From the NCBI GenBank assembly GCA_019009955.1, contig CM032229.1, forward strand, positions 2,537,001 through 2,601,000: DNA of 64,000 nucleotides. The letters are read 5' to 3'. Source of the stretch: Riptortus pedestris. Lineage: Eukaryota > Arthropoda > Insecta > Hemiptera > Alydidae. Of the stretch, positions 62,356-64,000 are shown one piece after another. The first letter of the stretch is position 1. Each line of letters opens with the position of its first letter. The notes below the pieces were generated by a model. That model was not told where the DNA came from and searched no databases. It saw only the letters and a program-made list of their open reading frames with translations. Made by a program: the position numbers and the translations under genes.

Positions 62356-63165
62356 TACCTCAGATACCCGGCTTCGCTCGGGAATTCATTTGAGGCTGGA
62401 TGGTGATGGTATTTTTTTTGCAAGGCTTTACTTCGCATAATATTTTGACATTTACCCGTCCCATTGTTTAGGGTTAATACCCGTCGTTTTTGTGGATTTA
62501 TAAATGATAAAATGAATTTTTTATGTAAGACTTCACTGTCCTCCATATCGTCATATATCCCGTTTCCTGTGCATTATGCATAGGTTTGAATTATTAAGGA
62601 CAAAATATTAACATAAATTTGAATTAATTTTTCCAGGTGAGGTAGTTCATATTGAAAAGAATTTTTGAGCAACTTTCTCTAAATAATAATTTATAGAGAA
62701 TAAATGTTCCCTAAGGGAAATCTGCTAATAAACAACTTTTGTTATGTGCATATTTGCCGAGACCCCAATAGGGAACGAAATATCGCTATTTTTAATTTCA
62801 TGCCTCCCTTACCACCCCCACTCCTGCCCGTCCCTAGAAATGCTAGTAAGGCTTATTATAAGGAAGGCGTTACTGCTAACTCGCATACCGAGTTTGGTTT
62901 AGTTCGGTTGAGTCTTTTGTGCCAAATAAAATTGTTCACTTCCGCTATAGGTTTTAGAGTATCTCCCGTTTATAATTCGGTATACGAAAAACGTGTATAT
63001 AACAAAAGTTGCTCTAAATAACAAAATAAATCACTTTTGTTATGTGCATAATTGCCGAAAACCCAATAGGAAACGAAATATCACTATTTTTAATTTCAGG
63101 CTTCCATTATAACTCCCACTCCTGTTCGTCTCAGAGAAGATTAACATAGCCTAAAGTCTAAGTGG
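62354..63165 (+). repeat. family-B repeat, copy 4
   Basis: Diverged head (ACTACCTCAGATACCCGGCT), then internal units with AACAAAAGTTGCTCT (63001) and the ACTCCTGTTCGTCTCAGAGA block. It stops before the usual tail and turns into an inverted copy. Confidence 0.8.
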
Positions 63166-63690
63166 GGTATGTTAATAATCTCTGAGACGAACAGGAGTGG
63201 GGGTTATAAGGGAAGCCAGAAATTAAAAACTAGTGATATTTCGTTTCCTATTAGTTTTCGGCAAATATAAATATTACAAAAGTTGTTTATTTTGTTATTT
63301 AGAGTAACTTTTGTAATTTACACTTTTTTCGTATACTGAATTATAAACGAGATATACGCTAAAAGAGCGGAAGTGAACAATTTTATTTGGGACAAAAGAC
63401 CCAACCGAAATAAATGAAACTCGGTATATGTATTAGCACTAACGCTTTCATTATTACAAGCCATACCAACATTTCTAGGTACGGGCAGGAGTGGGGGTTA
63501 TAAGGGAGGCCAGAAATTAAAAATAGCGATATTTCGTTTCCTATTGGTTTTTCGGCAAATATGAACTTAACAAAAGTTGTTTATTTTTATATTCAGAGTA
63601 ACTTTTGTCATATTAATTTTTGTCTTTTAACAAAGTATAAACGAGATATACACTATAAACTAAAGCGGGAGTCAACTATTTTATTGGGCG
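63166..63690 (-). repeat. family-B repeat, inverted arm (palindrome with copy 4)
   Basis: Reverse-complement units (TCTCTGAGACGAACAGGAGT at 63179, AACGAAATATCGC blocks inverted). Together with copy 4 it forms a near-palindrome centred at about 63150 with a short spacer. Confidence 0.8.
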
Positions 63691-63699
63691 CTAACGATT

Positions 63700-63960
63700 T
63701 GTTTTATGTAAAAAGAAAGATCAAGTTCGTTAACGGCTGAAATCGGACCAATGGGAGGGGGGGTTTAGAGGGGAGGATTTTCGAAAATTCGAAATATCTC
63801 CGTTACTATACGTCGGATCAACAAATGTACCGAATCAATCTTATTGCAAATTAAATTTACTATAAATATTGTTATATACATTTATTCCCTGTCTTGAATA
63901 TTAACCGAAATATTCGCATTTTTATTAAATCTGGGCGACTAACGGACAAGTGACTCCCGC
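63700..63960 (-). repeat. family-C repeat, copy 3 (partial)
   Basis: It matches the distal part of copies 1 and 2 (TTTCGAAAATTCGAAATATC, TCTTATTGCAAATTAAATTT) and is inverted relative to copy 2. Copies 2 and 3 thus flank the family-B palindrome. Confidence 0.8.
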
Positions 63961-64000
63961 CAAAACCTATATCGGCCGATTCCTTAAGTGCTCGGCTGTC

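Overview
This window is eukaryotic and almost certainly from an insect with a large, repeat-rich genome. The evidence is Ty3/gypsy, Jockey-type, RNase H-bearing and Penelope-type retroelements of arthropod style, foldback and TIR DNA transposons, spliced gene fragments, an AT-rich background and kilobase minisatellites. A sap-feeding (hemipteran) source is plausible, but nothing here proves it. No tRNA, rRNA, operon or CRISPR array was seen.

Layout. 1-3.1 kb: 3' half of a decayed Ty3/gypsy element (RNase H, integrase, putative LTR). 3.15-4.4 kb: a member of the interspersed repeat called family B here, then a minus-strand gag relic. 4.9-10.05 kb: the one convincing non-transposon gene, an uninterrupted ORF for a 1703-residue secreted protein with a Gly-rich collagen-like centre and a long amphipathic helical region; I do not recognise it. 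10.96-17.57 kb: a G-rich ~43-bp minisatellite split by a 4.1-kb GC-rich Jockey-type LINE, with a 13-bp target duplication that is part of the minisatellite unit. 17.6-18.75 kb: truncated LINE copy.

18.8-46.5 kb is a stack of nested insertions in one old LINE (called L2). L2 is interrupted by LTR-A (19190-30255), which carries an intact LINE (L1, 23378-28367) in its gag; by a foldback DNA transposon (31710-33595); by an RNase H-bearing LINE (L3, 33971-43741), itself split by a 3.9-kb TIR element (36237-40174); and by a gag-only LTR element (LTR-B, 43763-46393). Each boundary except L2's own ends is supported by a target-site duplication, and removing the inserts rejoins L2 or L3 coding sequence.

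47.4-50.9 kb holds two Penelope-like elements in opposite orientation, with two hammerhead-ribozyme-like motifs. 50.9-57.3 kb holds a broken, spliced minus-strand gene (transposase-like, with duplicated phase-1 exons) cut by the Penelope insertion and by two family-B repeats. 57.4-64 kb is family-B repeats, a 66-bp minisatellite (59.2-61.2 kb) and inverted copies of another repeat (family C) that is attached to a recurring coding-like 3' exon.

Apart from the 1703-residue gene and perhaps the 61.7-kb exon, the genes are retroelement replication machinery: Gag/ORF1 for RNA binding, and endonuclease or integrase plus reverse transcriptase and RNase H for copying and insertion. Only L1 has both ORFs open, and it is the best candidate for recent activity.
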